64,000 nucleotides of DNA, taken from Streptomyces sp. TG1A-8 (GTDB lineage Bacteria; Actinomycetota; Actinomycetes; Streptomycetales; Streptomycetaceae). Shown piece after piece: positions 37,969 through 46,255 of the stretch. The stretch spans positions 6,324,001 through 6,388,000 of the forward strand of contig NZ_JASTLB010000001.1 in NCBI RefSeq assembly GCF_030499535.1. Direction: 5' to 3'. A program made the position numbers and the translations under genes. The first letter of the stretch is position 1. Each line of letters opens with the position of its first letter. The notes under the pieces were generated by a model. It was given only the letters and a program-made list of their open reading frames with translations, made no database searches and was not told the origin of the DNA.

Positions 37969-38589
37969 ATGTCACTCCCGCACGCCATCCTCACCGCCCT
38001 GCTGGAGAAGCCGTCGTCCGGGCTGGAGCTGACCCGCCGGTTCGACAGGTCGATCGGTTACTTCTGGTCCGCGACGCACCAGCAGATCTACCGCGAGCTG
38101 GGGAGGCTGGAGGCGGAGGGCCACATCCGCGCCCTGCCGGCCGAACAGCCGGCCCGCGGGCAGAGGAAGAGCTACGAGGTCCTGCCCGCGGGCCGCGCCG
38201 AGCTGGCCCGCTGGACCGCCACCGCCCAGGACCCCAAGCCGCAGCGGGACGTCCTGCTGCTGCGGCTGCGCGCCGCGGCGGTGGTCGGCACGGCGGGCCT
38301 GGAGGCCGACCTGCGCCGCCACCTTGACCTGCACCGGCGGCAGCTGGCCGAGTACGAGGAGATCGAACGGCGCGACTTCCCGCCGGACCGGGACACCCCG
38401 CAGGACCGGCTGCGCCATCTGGTCCTGCGGGCCGGGATCGACCTGGAGACCTTCTGGACCCAGTGGCTCGCCCACGCCCTGGAGGAGCTCACCGGTCTCC
38501 CGGACCGGGCCCCGGCCGAGGGGCCCGGCCCCGCAGGCGGGCCCCTGCCCATGGGGCCGGCACCGGCCGGCGGGGCGGTGACCGGCTGA
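37969..38589 (+). CDS. PadR-family regulator
   Basis: 206 residues. The PadR winged helix (MSLPHAILTALLEKPSSGLELTRRFDRSIGYFWSATHQQIYRELGRLEAEGHI) precedes a helical domain (EADLRRHLDLHRRQLAEYEEIERRDF), then a Pro/Gly/Ala tail of about 30 residues. It sits 31 bases after the reductase gene and is the likely binder of the 22-bp palindrome at 35846-35867. The start is set by the -10 box 6 bases upstream. Confidence 0.9.
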   Translation: MSLPHAILTALLEKPSSGLELTRRFDRSIGYFWSATHQQIYRELGRLEAEGHIRALPAEQPARGQRKSYEVLPAGRAELARWTATAQDPKPQRDVLLLRLRAAAVVGTAGLEADLRRHLDLHRRQLAEYEEIERRDFPPDRDTPQDRLRHLVLRAGIDLETFWTQWLAHALEELTGLPDRAPAEGPGPAGGPLPMGPAPAGGAVTG

Positions 38590-38799
38590 GGATCCGGGAC
38601 CGGCCGACGGGCTCCGGCCGGCGGAGCGGCCGAACCGGCAGCACCGGGGCCGGCCGAGGCGCCGGGAGCCGCCGGGCGGCTGCGTCCGGGCGGCTGCGTC
38701 CGGGTGGGGGCCGGCCGGCGAGCGGGCCCGCGGCCGGCGGCGCCTGCGGGCCGGGGTCCGCGGACGGCCGCCGCGGGGCCCGTCCCCGGGCCGCCGTGC

Positions 38800-39339
38800 T
38801 CAGAGGCGGTGCGGCTTCGAACGGCGGCGCAGGAACCAGCCCGTGGCGACGACACCGGAGGCCACCAGGGCCGCGCCCACGCCCAGGGTGAGCGGGCCGT
38901 GGTCGCGGGCGGCACCGCCCAGGCCGCCCATCACGCCCCGGGACGGCGCGGGGGTGGACGTCGCCGAGATCGTGGGGGCGCTGGGCAGGGAGACGATGAC
39001 GGACTGGGTGCCCGCGGTCGTGCCGTTGGAGCAGACCACGACGACCGAGTACGTCCCCGGGCTCACCGCCGACCAGGCCGCGGACTGGCTGACGGTCGTG
39101 CCCGAGAGCGCCGTCTGGCGGCCCTGGGCGAAACTGGTCTGGCTGCTGCTGAGCAGTGCGGCGTTGCCCCAGCTGCCGTTGTTCCGGGTGCACGCGCTGG
39201 TGACCACGGACACCGTGGACCCGGTGGTGCTCACCGAGATGCCCGAGACCGCGGCGGACGGTCCGGCGAATGAGGCCGGGAGCGCGGCAGCGGCGGCCAG
39301 GATCGGGCCGGAGCGGAGGAGAAGTCGGAAGATGCGCAT
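38800..39339 (-). CDS. Secreted, C-terminally membrane-anchored protein
   Basis: 179 residues. The signal peptide spans about 1-29 (MRIFRLLLRSGPILAAAAALP, ending GPSAA). The mature domain is Ser/Thr/Val-rich, about 85 residues with two Cys (SACTRNN, VVCSNG), and looks like a small beta-sandwich. A Pro/Ser linker, one hydrophobic segment (LTLGVGAALVASGVVATGWF) and RRRSKPHRL end it. The layout is that of Streptomyces cell-envelope proteins with a C-terminal anchor; no sortase LPxTG is present. ATG 39339 has GGAGGCC upstream. Function unknown. Confidence 0.8.
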   Translation of the reverse strand: MRIFRLLLRSGPILAAAAALPASFAGPSAAVSGISVSTTGSTVSVVTSACTRNNGSWGNAALLSSSQTSFAQGRQTALSGTTVSQSAAWSAVSPGTYSVVVVCSNGTTAGTQSVIVSLPSAPTISATSTPAPSRGVMGGLGGAARDHGPLTLGVGAALVASGVVATGWFLRRRSKPHRL

Positions 39340-39533
39340 TGGCTGGCCTCCGGCGGCACGGTTGGCGGTACGTCCCATGCGCCGCCGGGGGTCGGGAAAC
39401 GTCCGTGCTGCCTCAACGGCAGCCAACGCGGACCCGTACCGGTCCGCACGCGGACGGCACCCGGTCAGGTGACGTGTTCCCTCGGCGGGAGCAAGCCGGC
39501 ACGCCTCCGGGGTGCGGTCCTCCCCCGGACGTG

Positions 39534-40511
39534 TCAGCCGTCCGCGCCCGTGGTCACCGTCCGCTCCGCCGAGTATCCGCCCAAGGTGCCGTCCGGCAGC
39601 CGCGCCCGCAGCCGCACCCGGTGCGCGGTGCCCGCCTCCTTCCCGGCGTAGAAGCTGTGGTGGGCGCGGCCGCGCGGCGGGGTGCCGCCCCAGACCAGGG
39701 AGGTGGCCGCGGCACCGTCCAGCCGGATCTGGTACTCGGTGATCACCCCGTCGACGCGCGGCGGATCCCAGGACAGGTCGATGTAGTACGCGCCGGCGTC
39801 CCGGTGGACCGTCGCGGTGAAGCCGGTCGGCGCGGTGTCCCGGCCGTCGTCGCGGCCCGGCGTGGTGAGCCGGACCGGCGCGCTGGCCGGCGAGAGGTTG
39901 TCGGCCGCGTCCCGCGCCCGCACGGTGAACACGTAGCGGGTGCCGGGCCGCAGCCCGGTCAGCACGGTCGCGGTCTGGTTCCCGCCGACACCGTGGATCT
40001 TCGCTCCGCCCTGGTAGACGTCGTACGACGCCACACCCCGGTCGTCGCGGGAGGCGCCCCAGGACAGCTGGACCGCCCGGCTGCCGGCCGTCCGCCCGGC
40101 CGGACGCGGCGGGCGGGTCGGCGCCGAGCGGTCCGCCGCCACCGCGGCGGGCGTCCGCGCCCGGACCGCACGGCTCGGCGGGCCGAGGCGGCCGTCCGTG
40201 CCCCGGGCCCGCACGGTGAAGGCGTACGTGGTGGACGGCCTGAGCCTGGTGACGTCCACCATGTGCTGCGAGCCCGGTACGTCAGTGACTTTCGTGGAGC
40301 CGCGATACACCACATAGGTGCGGACGCCGGGATCCCGCGTCAGCGCGTTCCACATCACGTGCACGCTGGTGGCGCTGCCGGCCGCGGCGGTGACACCCGT
40401 CGGGGCGCCCGGCGCCCGGCCGTCGTCCCCGGCCGCGCCGCTTCGGCCGCAGGACACGACCAGGACCAGACCCGCGCACACCAGCGCGGTCGTGAGGGGA
40501 ACGCGTCGCAC
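39534..40511 (-). CDS. Lipoprotein with three fibronectin type III domains
   Basis: 325 residues. The signal peptide ends in the lipobox LVVSC (Cys about residue 19), followed by three FN3 repeats at about 34-118, 132-215 and 224-320. Each has the tract 'pssVhvsW...YvVYrG...TyaFTVRARD' seen as VHVMWNAL, VQLSWGAS and YIDLSWDPP. The protein is exported and lipid-anchored; FN3 modules in Streptomyces often accompany polysaccharide-degrading enzymes. No catalytic domain is present. GTG 40511 has GGGGAGG upstream. Divergent from the chitosanase gene. Confidence 0.87.
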   Translation of the reverse strand: MRRVPLTTALVCAGLVLVVSCGRSGAAGDDGRAPGAPTGVTAAAGSATSVHVMWNALTRDPGVRTYVVYRGSTKVTDVPGSQHMVDVTRLRPSTTYAFTVRARGTDGRLGPPSRAVRARTPAAVAADRSAPTRPPRPAGRTAGSRAVQLSWGASRDDRGVASYDVYQGGAKIHGVGGNQTATVLTGLRPGTRYVFTVRARDAADNLSPASAPVRLTTPGRDDGRDTAPTGFTATVHRDAGAYYIDLSWDPPRVDGVITEYQIRLDGAAATSLVWGGTPPRGRAHHSFYAGKEAGTAHRVRLRARLPDGTLGGYSAERTVTTGADG

Positions 40512-40550
40512 GGCCCTGCCTCCCCGGGGACGGCTGTACGGTGGCATCAC

Positions 40551-40566
40551 AAAGGTCCGGACCAAT
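40551..40566. promoter_or_regulatory. Dyad resembling a DasR operator
   Basis: AAAGGTCCGGACCAAT contains the 10-bp perfect palindrome GGTCCGGACC. Read leftward it matches 11 of 16 positions of the DasR element as I recall it (ACTGGTCTAGACCACT), with the central TA changed to CG. It lies 40 bases upstream of the lipoprotein gene, in the same control region as a chitosanase. DasR governs amino-sugar polymer use in Streptomyces, so the link is plausible but unproven. Confidence 0.4.
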
Positions 40567-40636
40567 ATGCCCGGCGGAGGCGGCCGCATCAAGGGGGCCG
40601 CATGGGCGACGGTGCCGGGACGTTACGTATGCTGAG

Positions 40637-40767
40637 ATCTCCCAGCGGCTGAACCACCCCGGAAGACCGGGGAGTTCAGGCCTGAGGCGCGGACACGCTG
40701 TCGTCGCCGGACCCCGCGCCGACACGGGTGACCGGGGGCCCGGACCGGCGACGGTCCGGGCCCCCGG
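40637..40767 (+). ncRNA. Candidate structured leader or small RNA ending in a terminator
   Basis: A two-step stem-loop (CTGAAC at 40649-40654 pairs with 40674-40679, CCCCGG at 40657-40662 pairs with 40667-40672, AAGA loop) is followed by a perfect 16-bp stem with a GCGA tetraloop (40732-40767). No gene upstream reads rightward into this region. The hairpin therefore ends a transcript that starts here, either a short RNA or a leader attenuating the chitosanase gene. It matches no riboswitch consensus that I know. Confidence 0.45.
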
Positions 40768-40893
40768 CCCCTGCTGATTACTCATGGAGCGTCAGGAACC
40801 TGCTCCATCCGGCCCCCTGGGGGTGGCCAGGCGCACGGACCGGCCTCAGTCTGACCCGGGTGTCCGCCCGTCCCCGACGAGAGGGTCCCCACC

Positions 40894-41598
40894 GTGCGTG
40901 CCCAGTCGCTGACGCTGGCCGTGGCCGGCGCCGCCCTGCTCACCCCGGCCTCGCTGCCCGCCCCGGCCGACGCCGCTCCGCCGCGGGTGCCGTCCGCGGC
41001 CGGCGGCCGGAGCGGTGTCACCGCCGCGGACCTGCTGGACCGGGTGCGCTCCTGCACCCGCATCTCCCGGGGCCGGTACCGTCCCGACGACGGCGCCCCC
41101 GCGACCGTCCCCGTGTGCGGGACCCGCGAGGCGGTGTTCTGGAAGGCGGACCTGGACGTCGACTGCGACGGCCGGCCCACCGCCCGCTGCAACCGCCGCA
41201 CCGACCCATGGTTCTCCGCGGCCACGGCCTTCCCGCAGTCCGACGGCCGTCCGCTGAACGCCGCGACCCTGCCCTACATCGTGGTCCCGCCCCCGAGCGA
41301 CCGCTGGGACGCCCCGGCCCACGGCGTCCGGGGCGGTTCGGTGGCCGCCGTGGTCTACCGCAACCGGGTGCAGTACGCCGTCGTCGCGGACACCGGTCCG
41401 CGGGACCTCATCGGCGAGGCCTCCTACGCCACCGCCCGGGGCCTCGGCATCCCGGCCGATCCCCGCCGCGGCGGGGCACCCTCCGGCGTCACCTACATCG
41501 TCTTCAGGAAGGCCCGGATCACCGCCCTGGAGGACCACGACGCGGCGGTGACGACGGGGGAGCGGCTGGCCCGGCTGTTCGTGCGGGGCGCGCGCTGA
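40894..41598 (+). CDS. Secreted chitosanase, glycoside hydrolase family 75
   Basis: 234 residues. A signal peptide (about 1-27, ending PADAA) leads to a single GH75 domain. The catalytic pair fits Asp166 and Glu175 in YAVVADTGPRDLIGEAS, nine residues apart as in fungal GH75 chitosanases; WKADLDVDCDG near residue 83 is also conserved. Six Cys suggest disulfides. It should cleave chitosan outside the cell. The start is GTG 40894. The stop codon is built into a 24-bp hairpin shared with the convergent dha operon. Expression may be gated by the structured leader. Confidence 0.9.
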   Translation: MRAQSLTLAVAGAALLTPASLPAPADAAPPRVPSAAGGRSGVTAADLLDRVRSCTRISRGRYRPDDGAPATVPVCGTREAVFWKADLDVDCDGRPTARCNRRTDPWFSAATAFPQSDGRPLNAATLPYIVVPPPSDRWDAPAHGVRGGSVAAVVYRNRVQYAVVADTGPRDLIGEASYATARGLGIPADPRRGGAPSGVTYIVFRKARITALEDHDAAVTTGERLARLFVRGAR

Positions 41599-41651
41599 TC
41601 CGGTCCGTCCGGGCTGCCGCATGGCCCGCGGCAGCCCGGACGGACCGGATC
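41597..41651. terminator. 24-bp perfect hairpin between convergent operons
   Basis: A 24-bp uninterrupted stem with a 7-base loop starts inside the chitosanase TGA and ends 2 bases before the dhaM stop. It is the strongest inverted repeat in the window and must serve both directions. Confidence 0.92.
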
Positions 41652-41653
41652 CC

Positions 41654-42061
41654 TCAGACCTTCCGGTAGTCGTACGCCTCCGCGGCCGCCGCCTCCACCG
41701 CGGCCAGGTCCGCGCCCGTGGCCGCCGTGACGACCGCGGCCACCGCGCCCTCGACGAACGGCGCGTCCACCAGACGGGTGCCCTCCGGGAGTTCGTCGCC
41801 CTCGGCGAGCAGCGCCTTCACGGTGAGCACCGCGCTGCCGAGGTCGGTGAGCACGGCCACCCCGGCGCCCCGGTTGACGGAGGCGACCGCGGCGGCGATC
41901 AGCTCGGCGCTGGTGCCCAGTTCGCCGCCCTCGGTACCGCCCGCCGGGGCGACGGGCACCGCCGCGCCGCCCACCAGGCCCTTCGCCAGCTCGGCGACGG
42001 AGGCCGCGACCGCCGCGCTGTGCGACACCAGCACTATCCCGACCCGCTTGCCGTCACTCAC
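41654..42061 (-). CDS. dhaM: DhaM, phosphoryl-transfer subunit of dihydroxyacetone kinase
   Basis: 135 residues, one EIIA-Man-like domain only, with the phosphorylatable His14 in VLVSHSAAVA. It lacks the HPr and enzyme I-like domains of E. coli DhaM, so it must be phosphorylated by the general PTS. It passes phosphate to the ADP bound in DhaL. GTG 42061 overlaps the dhaL end by 8 bases. Last gene of the leftward dhaKLM operon. Confidence 0.9.
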   Translation of the reverse strand: MSDGKRVGIVLVSHSAAVAASVAELAKGLVGGAAVPVAPAGGTEGGELGTSAELIAAAVASVNRGAGVAVLTDLGSAVLTVKALLAEGDELPEGTRLVDAPFVEGAVAAVVTAATGADLAAVEAAAAEAYDYRKV

Positions 42062-42662
42062 CGGAGCCCTCCGCCGCTTCCGCCAGTCCAGCGATCAGCA
42101 GGGCCGACGACGTCGCACCCGGGTCCTGGTGCCCGATGCTGCGCTCGCCGAGGTAGCTGGCCCGGCCCTTGCGGGCCCGCAGCGGGGTGGTGGCCACCGC
42201 GCCCCCCTCGGCGGCCGAGCGGGCCGCGGCGAAGCCGTCACCGAGCGCGTCCACGGCCGGGACCAGGGCGTCGATCATGGTCTTGTCGCCGGGAGCCGCG
42301 CCACCGAGCGCCCGCACGCCCTCGACGCCCGCCCGCAGCGCCTGGGCCAGCTGCTCCTCGCTGACCTCGGCGGCCTCCCCGAGGGCCTTCCCGGTCCGGC
42401 GCAGCAGGGTGCCGTACAGCGGTCCCGAGGCACCGCCGACCGTGGATATCAGCCGGCGTCCGGCCAGCGTCAGCACGGCACCCGGGGTGTCCGGCGCCTC
42501 CTTGTCCAGGGTCGCCAGGACGGCGGCGAACCCGCGCTGCAGATTGCTGCCGTGGTCGGCGTCCCCGATGGCCGAGTCGAGGGCGGTGAGCCGTTCCGCC
42601 TCACGGTCGACGGACGCGGCGGCCGCCGTCATCCAGCGGCGGAAGAAATCGGCGTCGAGCAC
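42054..42662 (-). CDS. dhaL: DhaL, ADP-binding subunit of dihydroxyacetone kinase
   Basis: 202-residue all-helical protein. The nucleotide/metal motif AIGDADHGSNLQRGF is near residue 31 (usual GDGDHG), with TVGGASGPLYGTLL near 74 and APGDKTMIDAL near 122. GTG 42662 has AAGGAG 6 bases upstream. It acts with DhaK (47 bases upstream) and DhaM to phosphorylate dihydroxyacetone at the expense of PEP. Confidence 0.93.
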   Translation of the reverse strand: MLDADFFRRWMTAAAASVDREAERLTALDSAIGDADHGSNLQRGFAAVLATLDKEAPDTPGAVLTLAGRRLISTVGGASGPLYGTLLRRTGKALGEAAEVSEEQLAQALRAGVEGVRALGGAAPGDKTMIDALVPAVDALGDGFAAARSAAEGGAVATTPLRARKGRASYLGERSIGHQDPGATSSALLIAGLAEAAEGSGE

Positions 42663-42709
42663 TGCATCTCCTTGGGTGGTAGGGCCGTTGGTCACTGCGG
42701 TCGGGCCGG

Positions 42710-43702
42710 TCACATCCCCCAGCGCAGCGCGGGCGTCCTCACCGGCGCCTCCCACAGCCGCAGCAGCTCCTCGTCGACCTGGCACAGGGTGACCGAGGCG
42801 CCGGCCATGTCGAGGGAGGTGACGTAGTTGCCGACGAGGGTGCGGGCCACGGTCACGCCGCGCTCGGCGAGCACCCGCTGCACCTCGGCGTTGAAGCCGT
42901 ACAGTTCCAGCAGCGGGGTGGCGCCCATGCCGTTGACCAGGACCAGGACCGGGTTGCGCGGGGACATGTCCTCCAGGACGGCGTGCACCGCGAAGTCGGC
43001 GATCTCGCCCGAGGTCATCATCGCCCGCCGCTCCCGGCCCGGTTCGCCGTGGATGCCGATGCCCAGTTCCAGCTCCCCGGCGGGCAGGTCGAAGGTCGGG
43101 CTGCCCTTGGCCGGGGTGGTGACGGCGCTCAGCGCGACGCCGAAGCTGCGCGCGTTCTCGTTCACCCGGCGCGCGATCGACTCCACCCGCTCCAGCGGCT
43201 GCCCCTCGGCCGCGGCGGCGCCGGCGATCTTCTCCACGAACAGGGTCGCGCCGGTACCGCGGCGCCCGGCGGTGTAGAGGCTGTCCGTGACCGCCACGTC
43301 ATCGTTGACCAGGACCTTGGCGACCTGGATGCCCTCGTCCTCGGCGAGTTCGGCCGCCATGTCGAAGTTGAGCACGTCGCCGGTGTAGTTCTTGACGACG
43401 AACAGGACGCCGGCGCCGCTGTCGACGGCGGCCGCGGCCCGCGCCATCTGGTCCGGCACCGGGGAGGTGAACACCTCCCCGGGACAGGCCGCCGACAGCA
43501 TGCCCGGACCGACGAACCCGCCGTGCAGCGGTTCGTGCCCCGACCCACCGCCCGAGACGAGCGCCACCTGACCGGCCACGGGAGCGTCCCGGCGGACGAT
43601 CACCCGGTTCTCCACGTCCACGGTCAGATCCGGATGCGCGGCCGCCATGCCCCGCAACGCGTCCGCCACGACGGTCTCCGGGACGTTGATCAGCATCTTC
43701 AT
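42710..43702 (-). CDS. dhaK: DhaK, substrate-binding subunit of dihydroxyacetone kinase
   Basis: 330 residues. The glycine-rich phosphate/substrate loop VSGGGSGHEPLHGGFVG is near residue 49, VKNYTGDVLNFDMA near 104, and the substrate-binding His is at 218 (IGIHGEPGRE), the position used in E. coli. ATG 43702 is preceded by GGGAGGTACC. First gene of dhaKLM; no dhaR activator is next to it. Feeds dihydroxyacetone into glycolysis. Confidence 0.95.
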   Translation of the reverse strand: MKMLINVPETVVADALRGMAAAHPDLTVDVENRVIVRRDAPVAGQVALVSGGGSGHEPLHGGFVGPGMLSAACPGEVFTSPVPDQMARAAAAVDSGAGVLFVVKNYTGDVLNFDMAAELAEDEGIQVAKVLVNDDVAVTDSLYTAGRRGTGATLFVEKIAGAAAAEGQPLERVESIARRVNENARSFGVALSAVTTPAKGSPTFDLPAGELELGIGIHGEPGRERRAMMTSGEIADFAVHAVLEDMSPRNPVLVLVNGMGATPLLELYGFNAEVQRVLAERGVTVARTLVGNYVTSLDMAGASVTLCQVDEELLRLWEAPVRTPALRWGM

Positions 43703-44986
43703 GGGGTACCTCCCACTGATCTCGGCAGGCATGGCTGCAACCTGCGTTCTGGCCGGTCGGAACAGATAGAAGCGGTTGTCGACACCGGCGGTACATGATG
43801 GTCCGAAGTGGCCTCCGGCGCCACTGGCACCTTCCGTCCGCGCCTTCCTCCGATGGGCCGCCAGGTGGACGAGTGCGGGGACGCGGGGCGGCCGGTGCAC
43901 TCCTACCGGCAGTATCGACCTTGTCGCCGTGAAGGTCACGCGCGGCGAACTACGGGGCGTACGCCTCCGGCGCAACCGGCGCCGTGCCTGGTCGTGCGGC
44001 GGGTGCCGCCGCTGCCTCACGGGCCCGGGGCCCGCGGGGTGCGCTGATGCGGGCCCCTGCCCGTCCGGTGCCGGAGCCCCGGGCCGCCCCGGCGGCGGCC
44101 GTACCCGTCCCTCCGGCCGAAGCCGCCGCGCGGCCGGCGTTCCGCACCGCCGGAGCGCCGCCCCGCGACCCCGTGCGGCCGGACGACGGGGTCCGCGGGC
44201 AGCGCGGCCGCCGCGGCGGCGGAGCACGCGGCGTGCTCGTGTGAGCCCTGTACGCGCCCCCGCCCCGGTGGGGGGACTGCCGGGCAGGCGGGCGGCCGAG
44301 GCGGTACCACCCACCGCCCCCTCCGGCTTCCCGGGGGCGGCGGACCGGCCGCCGTGCTGTCGCGTCCGGCCGGGTCCGTCCCCCAGGCACGGGAGTGCCC
44401 GGTCCGGGGGCGTGCCGAGCGGTGGGGCGGCCCTCGTGCGGACCGCGCGGCTGCGGGACGGCTCGGCCGAACCGGCCGTGTCACCGCGGGAGTTCCCGGA
44501 GGGCGGGGTCAGGGAGCGCGGGAGACCGGGCGGCGCCGTGGTCGCGCCGCGTGGACCGCCTGCCCGCGGGGCGCCGTCCACGACGGCCGCGACGTGCCCA
44601 GCGGCAGCACCGCCGGGGGCACCGCCGGGGGCACCGCGCGGAGGAGGCCCCGCACGGATCGCGGCGACGGCCCCCGGCGGCCCGCGGCCACGGCCCGGGG
44701 CGCCGTCCGCGCACGGACCACCGGTCGTGCGGCGGCCGGTGTGCGGACCGGGGGCGCGGCCGGTCGCCCGGAGCACTCACGGGACGGGCGAGGCCGACGG
44801 TGACGGCAGCGATCACCTCACCGCCCACCAGGTCCGCATCCCGTCCGGTGCCGGTCCGCCCGGCGGGCCGGGCGCGGCGGGTGATCCGGGACGGGGCCGC
44901 TGCTTCGTCCGGGCGGTCCCGGGGAACCCGGCGGTCCGGGCAGGGAGGAGCGCGAAGGCCGCCGGCCGCAGGAGGTGCCGTTTTCC
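43703..44986. other. 1.28-kb stretch without a convincing gene
   Basis: All long frames here are Arg/Pro/Gly/Ala filler without domains. The best short candidate is an ATG-started frame at 44047-44244 (65 residues, about 87% GC at third positions), but it has no ribosome site and a Pro/Ala/Arg composition. The dhaK promoter should lie at the left end. I saw no strong repeat, hairpin or tRNA. It is unusually long for an intergenic gap in this genome and may be a degraded gene. Confidence 0.5.
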
Positions 44987-45403
44987 GTGGACGACTGGGA
45001 GACCCCCGACGACGTACGGCTCTCGCCGCGTGAGCGGATCACGCTGCTGGAGATCGAGGCGCGCCTCAGGCGGGACCGCCTGTTCACGTACCGGATGCGC
45101 CGGGCGGCGCGGCAGGGCCCGGCGCGTCCGCCGGGCCCTGCCCACGTGCCGGGCCGCGCCGGGCGCCCGGGACGGCTGTGCCGACTGGACCCGGGGCGGC
45201 GCGACGGCTGGCTGTGGCTGGCCGTCCTGCTCCTGGCGGTGGCGTCCGCGTTCGTGGCCGTCATGGGCATCCGCAGCCCGGGCCCCGCGCTGCTGTGGTG
45301 CTTCGCCCTGCTGTGGCCGCTGACCCTGCTCCAGGCCTTCCGGCTGCTCTGCCGCGCGACCCGGGGTTCCCGGCACGGCGGCCGGATCACCCCCTGGTTC
45401 TGA
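44987..45403 (+). CDS. DUF3040-like membrane protein
   Basis: 138 residues. LSPRERITLLEIEARLRRD near residue 12 recalls the N-terminus of DUF3040 proteins. Two helices follow at about 75-93 and 98-118, and a basic C-terminus. Function is unknown. GTG 44987 was preferred to GTG 44975, because the AGGAGG site lies at 44970-44975 and would overlap the latter. The extra basic Pro-rich segment before the helices is not typical. Confidence 0.65.
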   Translation: MDDWETPDDVRLSPRERITLLEIEARLRRDRLFTYRMRRAARQGPARPPGPAHVPGRAGRPGRLCRLDPGRRDGWLWLAVLLLAVASAFVAVMGIRSPGPALLWCFALLWPLTLLQAFRLLCRATRGSRHGGRITPWF

Positions 45404-45597
45404 ACCGCCGCACCACCCGCGGACGCCCGCGGCGCACGCCACGCCCCGGGTCGGCGCCGTGTCCGCAACCGGCCCCCACGGCTTCCGCCACCCGCGCAGG
45501 ACGGCGGAAACCGCGAGGGGGGGCGGCCGGACCGCGGCGGGCCACGCACGCCCCGGCAAGCCGGCCGCGTTCGACGCGCCGGCCCCGGACCGCGCTC

Positions 45598-46161
45598 TCA
45601 GCCCTCCTTGCCGCGCCCCGACAGCGCGTCGCGCAGGCGGTCGACCAGGCCGGCTCCCGGCGCCATCATCTTGTTGGCCGGGGGCTTGTCCGGGGCGGCC
45701 GGGTGCGGGCGGGTCGGGGCGGTCTTCTTCGCGCGGCGCACCTTCTCGCCCAGCTCGTCCAGCGCCTCGGGCGGACAGGCGGCCTGCAGCTGCGGGAAGA
45801 GGTTCTCCTCCTCGTCCGCCACGTGGGACCGGATCTCGCTCATCAACCGGGCCATGAGCGTGTCGAACTGCGGGTCGTCGGCGTCCAGGCCCTCCATGTC
45901 CTTCATGATCTGTTCGGCCCGGGCGTGGTCCTGCAACTCCTTGTCGGCCAGGGAGTCCCCGCCCGACAGGTGCTCGCGCACCGACGGGTAGAGGTAGGCC
46001 TCCTCGGCCACCGAGTGGCGCACCAGCTCGATCGTGGCCCGGTCGGCCAGGACCTTGCGTTCCGGAGAACCGGACGGCAGCGACTCGAAACGGCCGAAGA
46101 TCTCCTCGACCTCGCGGTGGTCGGTCGTCAGTTCCTGAATGACGTTCCCGCCGTGACCCAT
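45598..46161 (-). CDS. Hemerythrin HHE domain protein
   Basis: 187-residue di-iron helical bundle: TTDHREVEEIFGRFE near residue 11, ELVRHSVAEEAYLYPSVREH near 45, DHARAEQIMKDME near 77 and HVADEEENLFPQL near 112 supply the His/Glu/Asp ligands. The C-terminal 45 residues are a Lys/Pro-rich tail. Likely oxygen- or NO-binding, cytoplasmic. ATG 46161 has AGGAGGTAACGAG upstream, one of the best ribosome sites in the window. Confidence 0.87.
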   Translation of the reverse strand: MGHGGNVIQELTTDHREVEEIFGRFESLPSGSPERKVLADRATIELVRHSVAEEAYLYPSVREHLSGGDSLADKELQDHARAEQIMKDMEGLDADDPQFDTLMARLMSEIRSHVADEEENLFPQLQAACPPEALDELGEKVRRAKKTAPTRPHPAAPDKPPANKMMAPGAGLVDRLRDALSGRGKEG

Positions 46162-46255
46162 CTCGTTACCTCCTGCGCGTGCGTGGTGGCGGTCAGTGGC
46201 CGCCCTCGCGCCGAGTGCCCCCCGCCCGGTGCCCCACACGGCCGCGCCACGCCGC

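Larger units (their letters stand above)
40512..40893. other. 382-bp divergent control region of lipoprotein and chitosanase genes
   Basis: Contains no gene. From left to right it holds a dre-like dyad (40551-40566), promoter-like AT-rich bases (TACGTATGCT, 40624-40633), a two-step stem-loop and a perfect 16-bp hairpin, all listed separately. About 125 bases then lead to the chitosanase GTG without further clear structure. Confidence 0.6.

Noticed and set aside
40637..40767. A cyclic di-AMP (ydaO) riboswitch upstream of the chitosanase
   Set aside because: The GGGGAACC and GGGTGAATC landmarks are absent; only generic stems are seen, so it is reported as an unclassified RNA candidate.
44047..44244. 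A 65-codon frame with high third-position GC
   Set aside because: Surrounding DNA is equally GC-rich, no ribosome site precedes it and the product is Ala/Pro/Arg filler.
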